Shown: positions 45,613 through 53,537 of the stretch, piece after piece | Layout of the letters: the number at the start of each line of letters is the position of its first letter | How positions within the stretch are numbered: the first letter of the stretch is position 1 | Source of the DNA: Lentibacillus jeotgali | GTDB lineage: Bacteria > Bacillota > Bacilli > Bacillales > Amphibacillaceae | DNA: 64,000 nt | Direction of reading: 5' to 3' | Assembly (NCBI RefSeq): GCF_000224785.1 | Contig: NZ_AGAV01000014.1 | Coordinates: forward strand, 282,403 to 346,402 | Made by a program: the position numbers and the translations under genes | The notes under the pieces: generated by a model | Databases searched by the model: none | Seen by the model: only the letters and a program-made list of their open reading frames with translations | Told to the model about the DNA's origin: nothing

Positions 45613-45695
45613 CAGCTTATCTCCCTCAACAGGATGACTATATTTTACCATAAAAATTATCCACAACTTCAGAATTTTATAGTTTCCTAAGCAAT

Positions 45696-46325
45696 AAAAA
45701 AATCCCTCGTTTCTTTGGAGGGATTAAAAATAAGCTGTATTTCCTTGGGATCAAGGTTTTCATCGATGCTGGAACGGAGTAAAACGCGATCCAACGTATG
45801 GTCTTCGCCGTACAATGGAAAAATTAAGTTTCGCTTGCACATCCAACTATTATTGGAATAATCCTTGTTCAATAATGGTTCGGCTTTTTGAAAGACATGT
45901 TGCACGATAGCCTCATCTTGTAAGTCAGCGACAAAACCGCGTGTTGTCTGTTTTGACAGGTCGCGGTAACCATTATCTAATGCCTCACTTTTGAAATAGT
46001 TTTTCGCATATGAGAACACACGGTTTGACCAATCCAAGGCCTGCCGTTGTTCTGTCGTCAGATCGGGGTAGTGTTTTTCAATTTCTTGTTCATAAACTGA
46101 CATATCCCCTTTTTCATGAAATTCAAGTATCATCCGTGAGCCGCAGTGATTTTCCCGGTTGCACTGGATGAAATGCTTGTTATTTTTATACATAAAGGCT
46201 TCATGCTGGTTGCACTCCGGGCAGTTGCAGATAAAATAGCGGCCTTTATCTTCAGCATGCAAATCACTCAAAGCATTTTCGATATTTTGAAAAACAAGTT
46301 TCTTATAGGGATTCAGTTTGCTCAT
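45696..46325 (-). pseudogene. Primase/TOPRIM protein, N-terminal part (split by IS91 element)
   Basis: 210 residues from MSKLNPYKKLVFQNIENALS. A CHC2-type zinc domain is visible (YFICNCPECNQHEAF, then FIQCNRENHCGSRM). It continues to FNPSKETRDFF, where the IS91 element interrupts. Without the IS it would be a 347-residue primase-like protein with a TOPRIM domain, suited to priming the transferred strand. In the present state it runs into the IS after two more codons and stops (IA, stop). The start is the ATG at 46325 behind AGGTGA. Confidence 0.85.
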
Positions 46326-47076
46326 CATCGTCACCTACTTTGACAGCGATTTTAGCTTCAAATCGTTTTAATACAGGTACAAGGACCTGTTCTTCAATGG
46401 CTTGATCTGATTTCAGGGCTGTTCCCTTAGCTAATACGTCATCGAAAGTCGTGTGAAATGCATGCATTAATTCGTTATGAAGATGATAGGCTGTTCTAAA
46501 TCCGTGTTGTTGTATGAAGGACTCGCCAAATAACGACAGTTCCAAATGCTGATACCCTTCATGCTTGAACACCAATACATCAATCCGCTGTTTTGGGAGC
46601 GATTGATAATTCGTGACCACATGCGTGACAAACCAATTGAACGATTTTTCATCGTTCATATAGCGTTGAATAGCGTCATGCTCGGACGATTCACCCTTGC
46701 TTTGATGTTCTTCCGTATCCGGATGATTCGATTGTTTATGCTTCGAAAATGACTTATGGCTTCCCAATGTTCGAACGTTGGCGCACTTATCTGATTGGTC
46801 CCCGTGTTTCTCAGAGGCTTTTGCCGTCTCTTCTGTCACCCATCCAACAACAGCACGGTAAGCATTACGTATAGCCCCCAGAATATCTTCCATTTTCGCA
46901 TAAATGCTCGTTTCAATATACGGTGAAACACCATCATAGATTTGTCTTAATTGTTCATCCGTCATGTTAAGCCTATCGCCCAAGACGGTATGGAATCGTT
47001 TTTTGAATGCCTTAAATGCGTTATCTTCCGGCTTAACAGCTTTGACATTGGAAAGCAGTTTATCTTTCATTCTCAT
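46303..47076 (-). CDS. Conjugative element protein, unknown
   Basis: A 257-residue hydrophilic protein. The ATG at 47076 follows GGAGGTGACAAGA, a strong site. The N-terminal third is helical, the middle (about 90-130) is low complexity, and the C-terminal half (IDVLVFKHEGYQHLELSLFG, then FRTAYHLHNELMHAFHTTF) looks like a folded domain. No known motif is seen. It overlaps the primase gene start by 23 bases, so the two are coupled. Confidence 0.75.
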   Translation of the reverse strand: MRMKDKLLSNVKAVKPEDNAFKAFKKRFHTVLGDRLNMTDEQLRQIYDGVSPYIETSIYAKMEDILGAIRNAYRAVVGWVTEETAKASEKHGDQSDKCANVRTLGSHKSFSKHKQSNHPDTEEHQSKGESSEHDAIQRYMNDEKSFNWFVTHVVTNYQSLPKQRIDVLVFKHEGYQHLELSLFGESFIQQHGFRTAYHLHNELMHAFHTTFDDVLAKGTALKSDQAIEEQVLVPVLKRFEAKIAVKVGDDDEQTESL

Positions 47077-47115
47077 TCTTGTCACCTCCAAAAAAGGACT
47101 CCCTGAACGGAAGCC

Positions 47116-47715
47116 CTACATGTCCATCTCTTGTTCATGTGTCTTGTTTTGTTTCTTCCCAAGTTTCATCGCCTTTTCGTTTTCCAAGTCCTTTTCAATC
47201 TGACTTAACTTTTCCTTTTGTACCGACGTTAAGTCCATGTCTTTTATGTCATCCAATACCTCGCGTTTGAGCTCATAGACCTTCTCATAACCGTGTTTTG
47301 CTTCAAACGCCTTCATCTCTTGTTCTCTTTTTTGAACATCTTCAGATGACGCTTCCTTTTCATCCGGTTGTTTATCTAAAGCGTCCAGAACTTGTTGCTT
47401 ATAAGCATCCTTATAACTGTTTTCTTCCTTTGTGGGCTGCAGCTTTTCCAGCACATTTTGTTTATAGGCCTGTTTAAACTGCTCTGATTGATTCACCCCG
47501 TCATCATGTTCCTTTTGCACCTTGTCTTCGATTGTTTGAAGTTTGTCCTTCGGAAACTTTGATTTCAGAACTGTATCTTGATACAGGGATTCCAGCTTCT
47601 GCCGCTTCCATTTATAGCCTGCATTATCAGGATTCAACATTTCCTTTTCCTTTGCTGACAGAAAGTCAGCGTACTTGTTTGCCAATTCTGTTTCAAAATC
47701 TTTTATAGCCGGCAT
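47116..47715 (-). CDS. Charged helical protein of the conjugative element
   Basis: A 199-residue protein, very rich in K, E, D and Q, with extended helix and probable coiled coil. It has two similar segments (FKQAYKQNVLEKLQP and YKDAYKQQVLDALDKQ), a small internal repeat. GGGAGGTTGAAC precedes the ATG at 47715. Unknown function; perhaps a scaffold or assembly chaperone. Confidence 0.7.
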   Translation of the reverse strand: MPAIKDFETELANKYADFLSAKEKEMLNPDNAGYKWKRQKLESLYQDTVLKSKFPKDKLQTIEDKVQKEHDDGVNQSEQFKQAYKQNVLEKLQPTKEENSYKDAYKQQVLDALDKQPDEKEASSEDVQKREQEMKAFEAKHGYEKVYELKREVLDDIKDMDLTSVQKEKLSQIEKDLENEKAMKLGKKQNKTHEQEMDM

Positions 47716-47768
47716 GTTCAACCTCCCTCAATAAAAAAAGGCTTCCATACGCTGGAAAGCCCGTTTGA

Positions 47769-47954
47769 TTAATGGTTTAACTGTATGAGGTTTTGGATGG
47801 TGACAGAATCGCCCAGATTAAATTCATCACTGATTGCCTTTTCGACACCACGAATATCATCTATCGATTGAATGGGTTCCTCTAATGTTATATCGACATT
47901 GCCGCCGCCATCTTCATAAAGGTAACTTATGAAATATTTGTACTCAGCACTCAC
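47769..47954 (-). CDS. Small acidic protein of the conjugative element
   Basis: A 61-residue protein starting from GTG with AAGGAGGTG upstream: VSAEYKYFISYLYEDGGGNV. It has predicted beta strands and an acidic helical end (AISDEFNLGDSVTIQNLIQL). No family is recognised. The gene order and strong site support it as real. Confidence 0.68.
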   Translation of the reverse strand: MSAEYKYFISYLYEDGGGNVDITLEEPIQSIDDIRGVEKAISDEFNLGDSVTIQNLIQLNH

Positions 47955-47968
47955 AATGCTTCACCTCC

Positions 47969-48202
47969 TTAAAATCCAACAACACGACCGCCAAACCAAG
48001 AAACAAGACTGGCAGCCAAGTAAACAATGCCAAAGCCAATTGCAACGTTAACCATCCATCCCGTATACATTTCCTTCTTCTGGGGATCTTTTGCAAACGT
48101 CCACAATAACCCAATGATAACCAGCACCAGCCCGGCTAAGACTGGTGCAATTGGTTTAATCCCGTCTGTAATATTTTGTATGGTTTGAATTGCGTCTTGC
48201 AC
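47969..48202 (-). CDS. VirB2-like pilin/small channel protein
   Basis: A 77-residue protein with a short N-terminal part and two long hydrophobic helices (IAPVLAGLVLVIIGLLWTFA and VNVAIGFGIVYLAASLVSWF), separated by a short charged loop (KDPQKKEMYTGW). This is the VirB2/TrbC pilin pattern. The GTG at 48202 follows AAAGGAG at 10 bases; an earlier GTG at 48211 lies on the site itself. Confidence 0.72.
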   Translation of the reverse strand: MQDAIQTIQNITDGIKPIAPVLAGLVLVIIGLLWTFAKDPQKKEMYTGWMVNVAIGFGIVYLAASLVSWFGGRVVGF

Positions 48203-48207
48203 GTATC

Positions 48208-48510
48208 TCACTCTCCTTTCTTCGCAACGTTCGTGATCTGTTTCTGGTTCGATACATTAAAGTTTAAGATGATGTCTTGATGACGTTCATGAAGCCATTC
48301 ATAATAAGAAGACCCGTCAGCTTCGATAATGTCTTTTGCCAGTGTTTCAAATTCCTTGAACCCTTCAGGTTTAACAGGTCTGCGTTTTCTTTTTGATGAT
48401 GATTCTTTCTTCGATGTTTCAGCAGCATCTTTGGTGGCTGCCTTATCGTCCTGCTTAACGTCTTTATCCTGATGCTTATCTACTGTTTTTCCAAATTCGT
48501 TATTAGACAT
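48208..48510 (-). CDS. Small hydrophilic first gene of the transfer operon
   Basis: A 100-residue protein. The N-terminal half is lysine, aspartate and serine rich and basic (SKRKRRPVKPEG). The C-terminal half (GFKEFETLAKDIIEADGSSY) is a compact helical segment. AAGGAGGTGTAAATC precedes the ATG. It is the first gene behind the leader hairpin, so it could be regulatory, but no DNA-binding motif is certain. Confidence 0.7.
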   Translation of the reverse strand: MSNNEFGKTVDKHQDKDVKQDDKAATKDAAETSKKESSSKRKRRPVKPEGFKEFETLAKDIIEADGSSYYEWLHERHQDIILNFNVSNQKQITNVAKKGE

Positions 48511-48541
48511 GATTTACACCTCCTTATCTGAGCAAAATAAA

Positions 48542-48568
48542 AACCCTTTTCCGTGAAAGAAAAGAGTT
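48542..48568 (-). terminator. Leader hairpin before the transfer operon
   Basis: On the minus strand AACTCTTTTC, 7-base loop, GAAAAGGGTT, followed by TTTATTTT. It lies about 30 bases before the first gene, so it may act as an attenuator of the transfer operon. Confidence 0.65.
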
Positions 48569-48611
48569 AATGGGAAGCTATAAACTTCCTGATACTAATA
48601 ATTTAACACCG

Positions 48612-48673
48612 TTTTTATAGCATTTTGTCTCTTTTTTTGTATCTTTTTTATACCCTATTTTGTATCCATTTTG
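48612..48673. repeat. Phased 11-bp A/T repeats upstream of the transfer operon
   Basis: On the minus strand GGATACAAAA, GGGTATAAA, AGATACAAA, GAGACAAA and GCTATAAAA follow one another at about 11-base steps. A runs in phase with the DNA helix give bent DNA or a regulator array. The transfer promoter is probably nearby. A plus-strand frame at 48711-49007 crosses the flank, but I do not accept it as a gene. Confidence 0.55.
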
Positions 48674-48942
48674 TTTCCTTTTACGTAAAGTTATTGTTAG
48701 GTACAATTAAAATCATTTACTTTTAGCAGGTAAACCCCATTTTACTTTGAAAAATGCTGAATCACCATATTATTTCGGGATCCTATCCCACATTAATCCA
48801 GAGAAGTCTCTTCAACCGCCCATTCGATACCATGAATGGAAATGTAGCAAGCAAGAGTTGAAACTGAAGCGAGCACTGCGGAAAAAAAGGATTTTGGTCA
48901 AGGTCATTCGAGAAAAAGTACAGCTTTCTGTGATACAGAGCA

Positions 48943-49308
48943 CTACCATCCTTCATCTCGACGTTCAAAAGCTGTTGATTTACTACCGTATAAATAAACT
49001 TCTATAACCTTCCTTGTCATTTCTTTTAATTTACCAGGCGTATACGTTATGACGCCTGTATCATGCCTGCTAGACCATCTATAAGAGCATTGTGCGATTT
49101 GCTTTACGTCTATATGATATTGCGTGTACATAAGCTTTTTAGTGGAAGATAAATCTTGCTGTAATTGCGTAATGGATGAATCTATCTTGCCCTTATATAC
49201 ATTACGCATTTTAAAATCCGAAAAGTTCTTTTTATCGTGTTGTAATACTCTAATAGCAAGAGGAAGTAAAATAAACTGATGGACAAGTTTATTCATTTGA
49301 CTATCCAT
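48943..49308 (-). CDS. Unknown protein at the head of the conjugative element
   Basis: A 121-residue basic protein from ATG 49308 (site AGAGGTGATTTT): MDSQMNKLVHQFILLPLAIR onward. It is mostly helical with a C-terminal domain (DTGVITYTPGKLKEMTRKVI). An open extension of 36 codons upstream has no site. The C terminus is charged. It could be a regulator, since it precedes the transfer operon; that is a guess. Confidence 0.65.
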   Translation of the reverse strand: MDSQMNKLVHQFILLPLAIRVLQHDKKNFSDFKMRNVYKGKIDSSITQLQQDLSSTKKLMYTQYHIDVKQIAQCSYRWSSRHDTGVITYTPGKLKEMTRKVIEVYLYGSKSTAFERRDEGW

Positions 49309-49389
49309 AAAATCACCTCTAATGAACATTAATATTTCTGTTCTTTTCATTTTAGAAAAATTCGGGTATACTATAGATAGAAGATCATA

Positions 49390-49518
49390 CAATAATAAAA
49401 ACCGTAGACGCTCCAACGCCTACGGTACAATAGACCGAACCCCATTAAGAGGGGCGGCGCAGTAGGAAGAATAACCCCTTACGCCTGCGCCACCCCTCAT
49501 ATGAAGCCAGTCCATTGT
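49390..49518 (-). ncRNA. Candidate structured small RNA, about 130 nt
   Basis: The minus strand has an extended -10 promoter, TGTTATAAT (-10 at 49526-49531). Downstream is a large stem-loop with 14-bp arms, GAGGGGTGGCGCAG and CTGCGCCGCCCCTC (49451-49500). It ends with a terminator, ACCGTAGGCG-loop-CGTCTACGGT plus TTTTTATTATT (49391-49426). No protein frame with a start fits inside. Promoter, structure and terminator together support a small RNA; an antisense or copy-control role is speculation. Confidence 0.65.
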
Positions 49519-49585
49519 TAAACACATTATAACATATCAATTATGGTGATCTGTGACAATTAAGGCATTTGTTTTGAAAAGTATG

Positions 49586-49624
49586 AAGCCGCATTCCCTT
49601 TCCGTTGAAAAATGCGGCTTTTTC
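49586..49624. terminator. Hairpin with T run between small RNA and next gene
   Basis: AAGCCGCATT, 15 bases, AATGCGGCTT then TTTC on the plus strand. On the minus strand it lies 70 bases after the gene at 49694, with a weaker tail. Confidence 0.6.
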
Positions 49625-49693
49625 AAAAAGTGGTTGTTTGCAGTTAATTCTAACCTCAATATCGTAACCAAGATGAATGATGCACTCACCTTC

Positions 49694-50011
49694 TTAGTGA
49701 TAACAGTCTGCTGTTCTGGGCATTGATTCATCTTTTTCACGAATAAATACGACCCCGCTAGGTTTAGTGTCAATTACAACTCCTTCAAGTTCTAACTTCA
49801 TTATTTCCCTGATACCAAATAGCCATTCTCTTTCCGTTACGCTTCCTCGCTTACAGGAAATGCTGAGAACCTGTCTATTATTGCCGACTTCGTGTAAAAA
49901 ATGTGTTGATCCACTATCATAAACCTTTATGTTTGGTGATTCATCAGGCGAAAACGTTTTAACCATTTTTACTTCGTTTTGACAGTTAGCAGTTACATCT
50001 TTAATCTTCAT
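49694..50011 (-). CDS. Unknown cytosolic protein
   Basis: A 105-residue protein starting MKIKDVTANCQNEVKMVKTF, with GGAGGATTAT before the ATG at 50011. It seems to be an alpha/beta domain (VLSISCKRGSVTEREWLFGI, then IMKLELEGVVIDTKPSGVVF). No family is recognised. It is a likely cargo gene of the element. Confidence 0.62.
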   Translation of the reverse strand: MKIKDVTANCQNEVKMVKTFSPDESPNIKVYDSGSTHFLHEVGNNRQVLSISCKRGSVTEREWLFGIREIMKLELEGVVIDTKPSGVVFIREKDESMPRTADCYH

Positions 50012-50153
50012 ATATAATCCTCCTAACAAGAACATTTGTTCCCATTATAAGCAATGGAGGATAAAAAATCAACTATAACAAATACTTGACTAATGCTTAT
50101 GACTTTTATACAGTCGCCCCAGATGATTGAAGACCGTTCTAAGACGACATCCT

Positions 50154-50603
50154 TTATAAATCTTGTGAAAGTCTAACCATATCGATGACTTGGATGCCAT
50201 TTTCAAAAATTGGTTTATCATAATGTCTAATAAAAAAATCGCGATCAATAGAAATCATTCTAAAACCGCATTTTTGATATAATGCCAATTGAACAACTCC
50301 TGAATTGCCAGTTCCTATTTCAATGGTTTTATAACCTTCATGTTTTGCAGTTTCAATTGCATGAAGCACAAGTTGCTTCCCATATCCTTGGCCATGGAAA
50401 TCTTCATTCACTGCTACACTTACAATTTCTGCTGTTTCTGGTCGAGTTGGAATAAGGACATATGTACCTATAATTATTCCATCAAGATTCATAATAAAGC
50501 ACTTACCTCTTGAAGTGTATTCTCTGACTAGCTTCTCCGATGGATCTGCCAACAATAATAACTCCAACGGCAATTCCTCATCCTTATTTAATTCTCTTAT
50601 CAA
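50154..50603 (-). CDS. GNAT-family N-acetyltransferase
   Basis: A protein of about 149 residues with the acetyl-CoA motif VAVNEDFHGQGYGKQLVLHA (Q/R-x-x-G-x-G/A is QGYGK here). It has the usual GNAT end (NSGVVQLALYQKCGFRMISI, then DFFIRHYDKPIFENG). The TTG at 50603 follows GAGGTG at 6 bases; the open frame reaches 50624. Its substrate is not readable. It is the last gene before the dispersed-repeat region. Confidence 0.85.
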   Translation of the reverse strand: MIRELNKDEELPLELLLLADPSEKLVREYTSRGKCFIMNLDGIIIGTYVLIPTRPETAEIVSVAVNEDFHGQGYGKQLVLHAIETAKHEGYKTIEIGTGNSGVVQLALYQKCGFRMISIDRDFFIRHYDKPIFENGIQVIDMVRLSQDL

Positions 50604-50690
50604 TTTGAACACCTCAAATTTCATTTATTCAGGATAACGGATTAAAGATCAGAAAATGGACTGACGACTCAACCCATAATTGTTCAATTC

Positions 50691-50951
50691 TTGCGCCCGT
50701 TCGTATTATGCAGGATATCATTTTATCGAGTGACATCGGCATTAGTTCCATACCGTTAACAAAATGGGGGAATCCAATGATATAGGAATCGAGGAAGGAA
50801 GTATTTTGGATTCCCCTTTTTCAATACTCGCAACCAAAGAGGTATTACAATGACTAAATATCTCCGAGACATCTGGACAGCGTCTTATGGTCTGTTTCAA
50901 AAAGAAGCTGCTGGCTCTTATTCCATTTTCGCGCCCGTTCGTATAATTGAA
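50691..50951 (+). repeat. Composite repeat copy A (between two GCGCCCG cores)
   Basis: Starts GCGCCCGTTCGTATTATG and ends TTATTCCATTTTCGCGCCCG then TTCGTATAATTGAA. Inside are GACATCGGCATTAG, a hairpin GGGGAATCCA..TGGATTCCCC (50765-50817), ACTAAATATCTCCG, CAGCGTCTTATGG and TTTCAAAAAGAAGC. All of these recur in the same order in copy B at 57485-57820. No frame spans it. Confidence 0.8.
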
Positions 50952-50973
50952 TAAAACTTTTCCATTTAAAAAG

Positions 50974-51984
50974 CTAATCTTTCTTCCTTGCTAATTGATC
51001 CCTGTCAACGGACATTGGAGGTTCTTCCATCCATCCATTTTCAATCATTATTTTAACACTATCTGACGCATATTTCATAATTTCAGCAATCTGCTTTGTA
51101 TACGCTAATTGCAGGTCTTTACGTAAGCTCTGGGCCATGCTTGTCCCATAGTAGGCAATACTGGCACCGATAAGTGCGTTGGTATGATACATCATTAATT
51201 TATCGGAAAATGGTGCATAAGTGGAATGTGTTACGTCTGCATCCGATGTAATCGGAGATTGAATGTCATTATCATTAAGTTTGGAAGCAAATTGTGTTAT
51301 CTGTTTTTGTGCAAGTTCCTTTCCTTTCACCATATGATCTCGAATTTTTTGCGTACTTGTAACTTGACTAAAGGCCATCATCAAGGATCTACCAAGTACA
51401 TTGCGCTGTACATTGGCAAACATATGTGCAATCTCTAACGTAGCAAGCGGGCGATTCTCCCCAAACCACCCGCCAAGGAATTTTTGATCCGTTACAAAAT
51501 CAATGCCGCTCGGAGGTGTTAGCTGAGGTGCTCGTATATAAAAACCTTTTTTCAGTAATAACTCATTTGATTTCGCCTGAAGATTCATGGATTCTGTCAT
51601 ACAATTCTTATAATAGGTATGAAGGTCCTGTCTCGTTGCCAATGAAAGAGCCATACTATAACCATTGATGCCTACCGTTCCCATTTGCTGTATGTAATAC
51701 AGCATAAAATGATCCGTCACCAGCCGGGGAGCGCTTAAATCTACATCATTTTCAGTAAAACCCTGAGGAACCGGCCAGTTTTCCCCATTAAAAAAATTGG
51801 TAAGTATCGGTATATGCGATTGTGATAATTCTAAGCTTTCCTCCAATATGGCTGCGATATCAGGGTCTTCGACAATTTGTAAAAAATGCTTCATGACACA
51901 AATAGCTAATGTGTCGTTCTGATAAGAAGCCCAAAGTTGTGAGATCTCAGCGGATGTCAGGGATGCGTTATGAATTGGTTCCAT
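50974..51984 (-). CDS. DUF3231 protein (ferritin-like, spore coat F related)
   Basis: A 336-residue protein made of two similar halves of about 165 residues, each a helical bundle. For example EISQLWASYQNDTLAICVMK at the start of the first half parallels TLEIAHMFANVQRNVLGRSL in the second. This is the layout of the DUF3231 family, common in spore formers and related to coat protein F. Its biochemical role is unknown. It is about half identical by eye to the protein at 55440 (both end in DRDxLAKKKD-like sequence), so they are paralogues. It has its own ribosome site, GGGAGGAAA. Confidence 0.82.
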   Translation of the reverse strand: MEPIHNASLTSAEISQLWASYQNDTLAICVMKHFLQIVEDPDIAAILEESLELSQSHIPILTNFFNGENWPVPQGFTENDVDLSAPRLVTDHFMLYYIQQMGTVGINGYSMALSLATRQDLHTYYKNCMTESMNLQAKSNELLLKKGFYIRAPQLTPPSGIDFVTDQKFLGGWFGENRPLATLEIAHMFANVQRNVLGRSLMMAFSQVTSTQKIRDHMVKGKELAQKQITQFASKLNDNDIQSPITSDADVTHSTYAPFSDKLMMYHTNALIGASIAYYGTSMAQSLRKDLQLAYTKQIAEIMKYASDSVKIMIENGWMEEPPMSVDRDQLARKKD

Positions 51985-52079
51985 GTTGTTTTCCTCCCAG
52001 GTGTATTTTGTAAGTTATTTTTTGGCTCTTTCAAAAAAATATGCGTACCTCAGAGAAAAACAAAATACCCCTGTCTCTC

Positions 52080-52149
52080 TTTAACAATATGCCCCTACAA
52101 TGGTAAATTGGGCACTGTTTTTTATTCTGGAAGTGCGTCCGTTGTTTAA
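52080..52149 (+). repeat. Dispersed GCGCCCG repeat, copy with both ends
   Basis: TTTAACAATATGCCCCTACA to TTATTCTGGAAGTGCGTCCG then TTGTTTAAATA. It matches the copy at 57199-57270 base by base over 70 bases, with about 20 differences. Both lie upstream of DUF3231-side genes. Confidence 0.7.
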
Positions 52150-52151
52150 AT

Positions 52152-52178
52152 AAAAAATCCCGCAATACAGGATTTTTT
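52152..52178 (-). terminator. Terminator downstream of the split membrane-protein gene
   Basis: AAAAAATCC-CGCAATACA-GGATTTTTT, a symmetrical hairpin with T run on both strands. It lies 84 bases after the gene end at 52262. Confidence 0.7.
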
Positions 52179-52261
52179 ATCAAGCTTGTTTTTAATGATA
52201 CGACTTTTTAACGGTGCAACTATATTTCAAAGAAATGACACCTGCAACAAGGTTATACCGT

Positions 52262-52496
52262 TTATTTAGTAACTATTTTCCTCATGATTATTTGTAATAA
52301 AAATCCCGCAAGCAAACCTGGAATGACACTCAACATTGGAAGCCAGATTGGCCCCAACAATACCCCAAATAAAGTTAGTTTAGACGAATAGATGGTTCCT
52401 ACGGTCACAAAATAGGCTGAAAATACAAACGGTAAAAAGGAATATGGTTTTTTTTCGATACCTGCATCTTTATAGGCATCCCACATCGCAAAAAAA
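52262..52496 (-). pseudogene. Split membrane protein, C-terminal part
   Basis: Encodes YFFAMWDAYKDAGIEKKPYS then FLPFVFSAYFVTVGTIYSSK and a last helix, ending MRKIVTK. With the part at 55217-55428 it forms one 148-residue membrane protein. The IS21 element and a TACAAA duplication lie between. The combined reading ..FYPCL-YFFAMWDAYKD.. is continuous and in frame. Confidence 0.85.
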
Positions 52497-52757
52497 TACA
52501 AATGTATTTGTCAACTCAAAATCCGGCCAAATGTTCATTTAATTTCCGACCAATTGTGAATAGTTCACATGTGTTTTTCACAAAAAATATCTTACATGTC
52601 AACACCGTCCAATAAGCTCTCTATCTATGAAATTTTCAAGGTACAGTTAATCTCATTGGCTTTATCGGCATCAATATCTGTGTATGAATAGCTGAGTCTT
52701 ATTACACTAATCCCCCCTCTAAAGCCTGCTTGCTGCTTATGCAGGTAATATTCACGG

Positions 52758-53537
52758 TTAGCCACTACCCTGAGTTCCCAGCCATTCCTTGGTTTCTTTC
52801 ATACGGTAAGAGCTCCCGTTCATATTAACAATATGGGCCTGATGGGTAAGCCGGTCAATCATCGCTGCTGTCATCACCTCATCCTGAAAAATCTCGCCCC
52901 AGCGTTCAAAAGATAAATTCGTTGTAATAATCGTCGACTTACGACCTGCCCGCAATGAAAGGTGGGTGAAGAGCTGTTCAGCCCCTTCTTTATCAAATGA
53001 AATATAGCCCATTTCATCGGCAATCACAAGGTCATATTTTTCAAACCGACTTTGAAAGTTTCGAAGGGTGTTCTCTGCCCGTGTTTCCTTGATTTGATTC
53101 ACAAGGAGGGGGACACTCGTAAACCACACTTTGAATCCTTCCAAACAGGCCTTCATCCCCAAACCGATAGATAGATGCGTTTTCCCCGTCCCGGAATTTC
53201 CTGAAAAAATGACATTCCGTCCTTCACGGATGAAATCCAGGGATTTCAAGGTTTTAAGTTTCTTCTGAGCATCTTCTGGCAAGTCTGGAACCGAAAGGTC
53301 CTCCAAGTATTTTTTCTGACTAAATGCAGCCCGACGGACACGGTTGTATCGGGCGGATTCCCGGCGTGCATCACGCTCTTTCTGAAGAAGATGGGCCAGA
53401 AACGCTTCATAACCACTATCCTGCAGATTGGCTTCTGAAGCATGCTCCGCCACGTGTTTGCGTATCATCGGCAACTTTAGTTCTTTCGCATAATCTTCAA
53501 CATCTGCGAGCCATTCCTTTTGGGTTTTGAGTGTCAA
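52758..53537 (-). CDS. istB: IS21 helper ATPase IstB
   Basis: A 259-residue AAA+ ATPase that helps IstA choose its target. The Walker A is IFSGNSGTGKTHLSIGLG and the Walker B is DLVIADEMGYISFD. The TTG start overlaps the istA stop (TTGA), with GGAGGTGG upstream. It is complete. Confidence 0.95.
   Translation of the reverse strand: MTLKTQKEWLADVEDYAKELKLPMIRKHVAEHASEANLQDSGYEAFLAHLLQKERDARRESARYNRVRRAAFSQKKYLEDLSVPDLPEDAQKKLKTLKSLDFIREGRNVIFSGNSGTGKTHLSIGLGMKACLEGFKVWFTSVPLLVNQIKETRAENTLRNFQSRFEKYDLVIADEMGYISFDKEGAEQLFTHLSLRAGRKSTIITTNLSFERWGEIFQDEVMTAAMIDRLTHQAHIVNMNGSSYRMKETKEWLGTQGSG

Larger units (their letters stand above)
44116..45695 (-). mobile_element. IS91-family (HUH, rolling-circle) insertion sequence with accessory gene
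   Basis: A 1580-bp element. The left end follows the target tetramer GAAC (44112-44115), as IS91 elements require, and carries a subterminal hairpin CCCAAGTGA..TCACTTGGG (44142-44167). There is no target duplication, again as expected. The right end is at TTGC/ATT-A7 (45695). The boundaries are fixed because removal restores the primase frame on both sides. It contains the transposase and a small zinc-ribbon gene. Confidence 0.88.

Noticed and set aside
45701..45725. Terminator-like hairpin ATCCCTC..GAGGGAT plus T run at the IS91 right end
   Set aside because: It lies within the primase coding sequence (NPSKETRDFF) once the IS is removed, so it is probably a coincidence of coding sequence.
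48711..49007. Plus-strand frame (NHLLLAGKPHFTLKNAESPY onward) beside the transfer operon start
   Set aside because: It starts from TTG without a ribosome site, overlaps the minus-strand gene at 48943, and resembles nothing I know. It may be a gene remnant, but cannot be supported.
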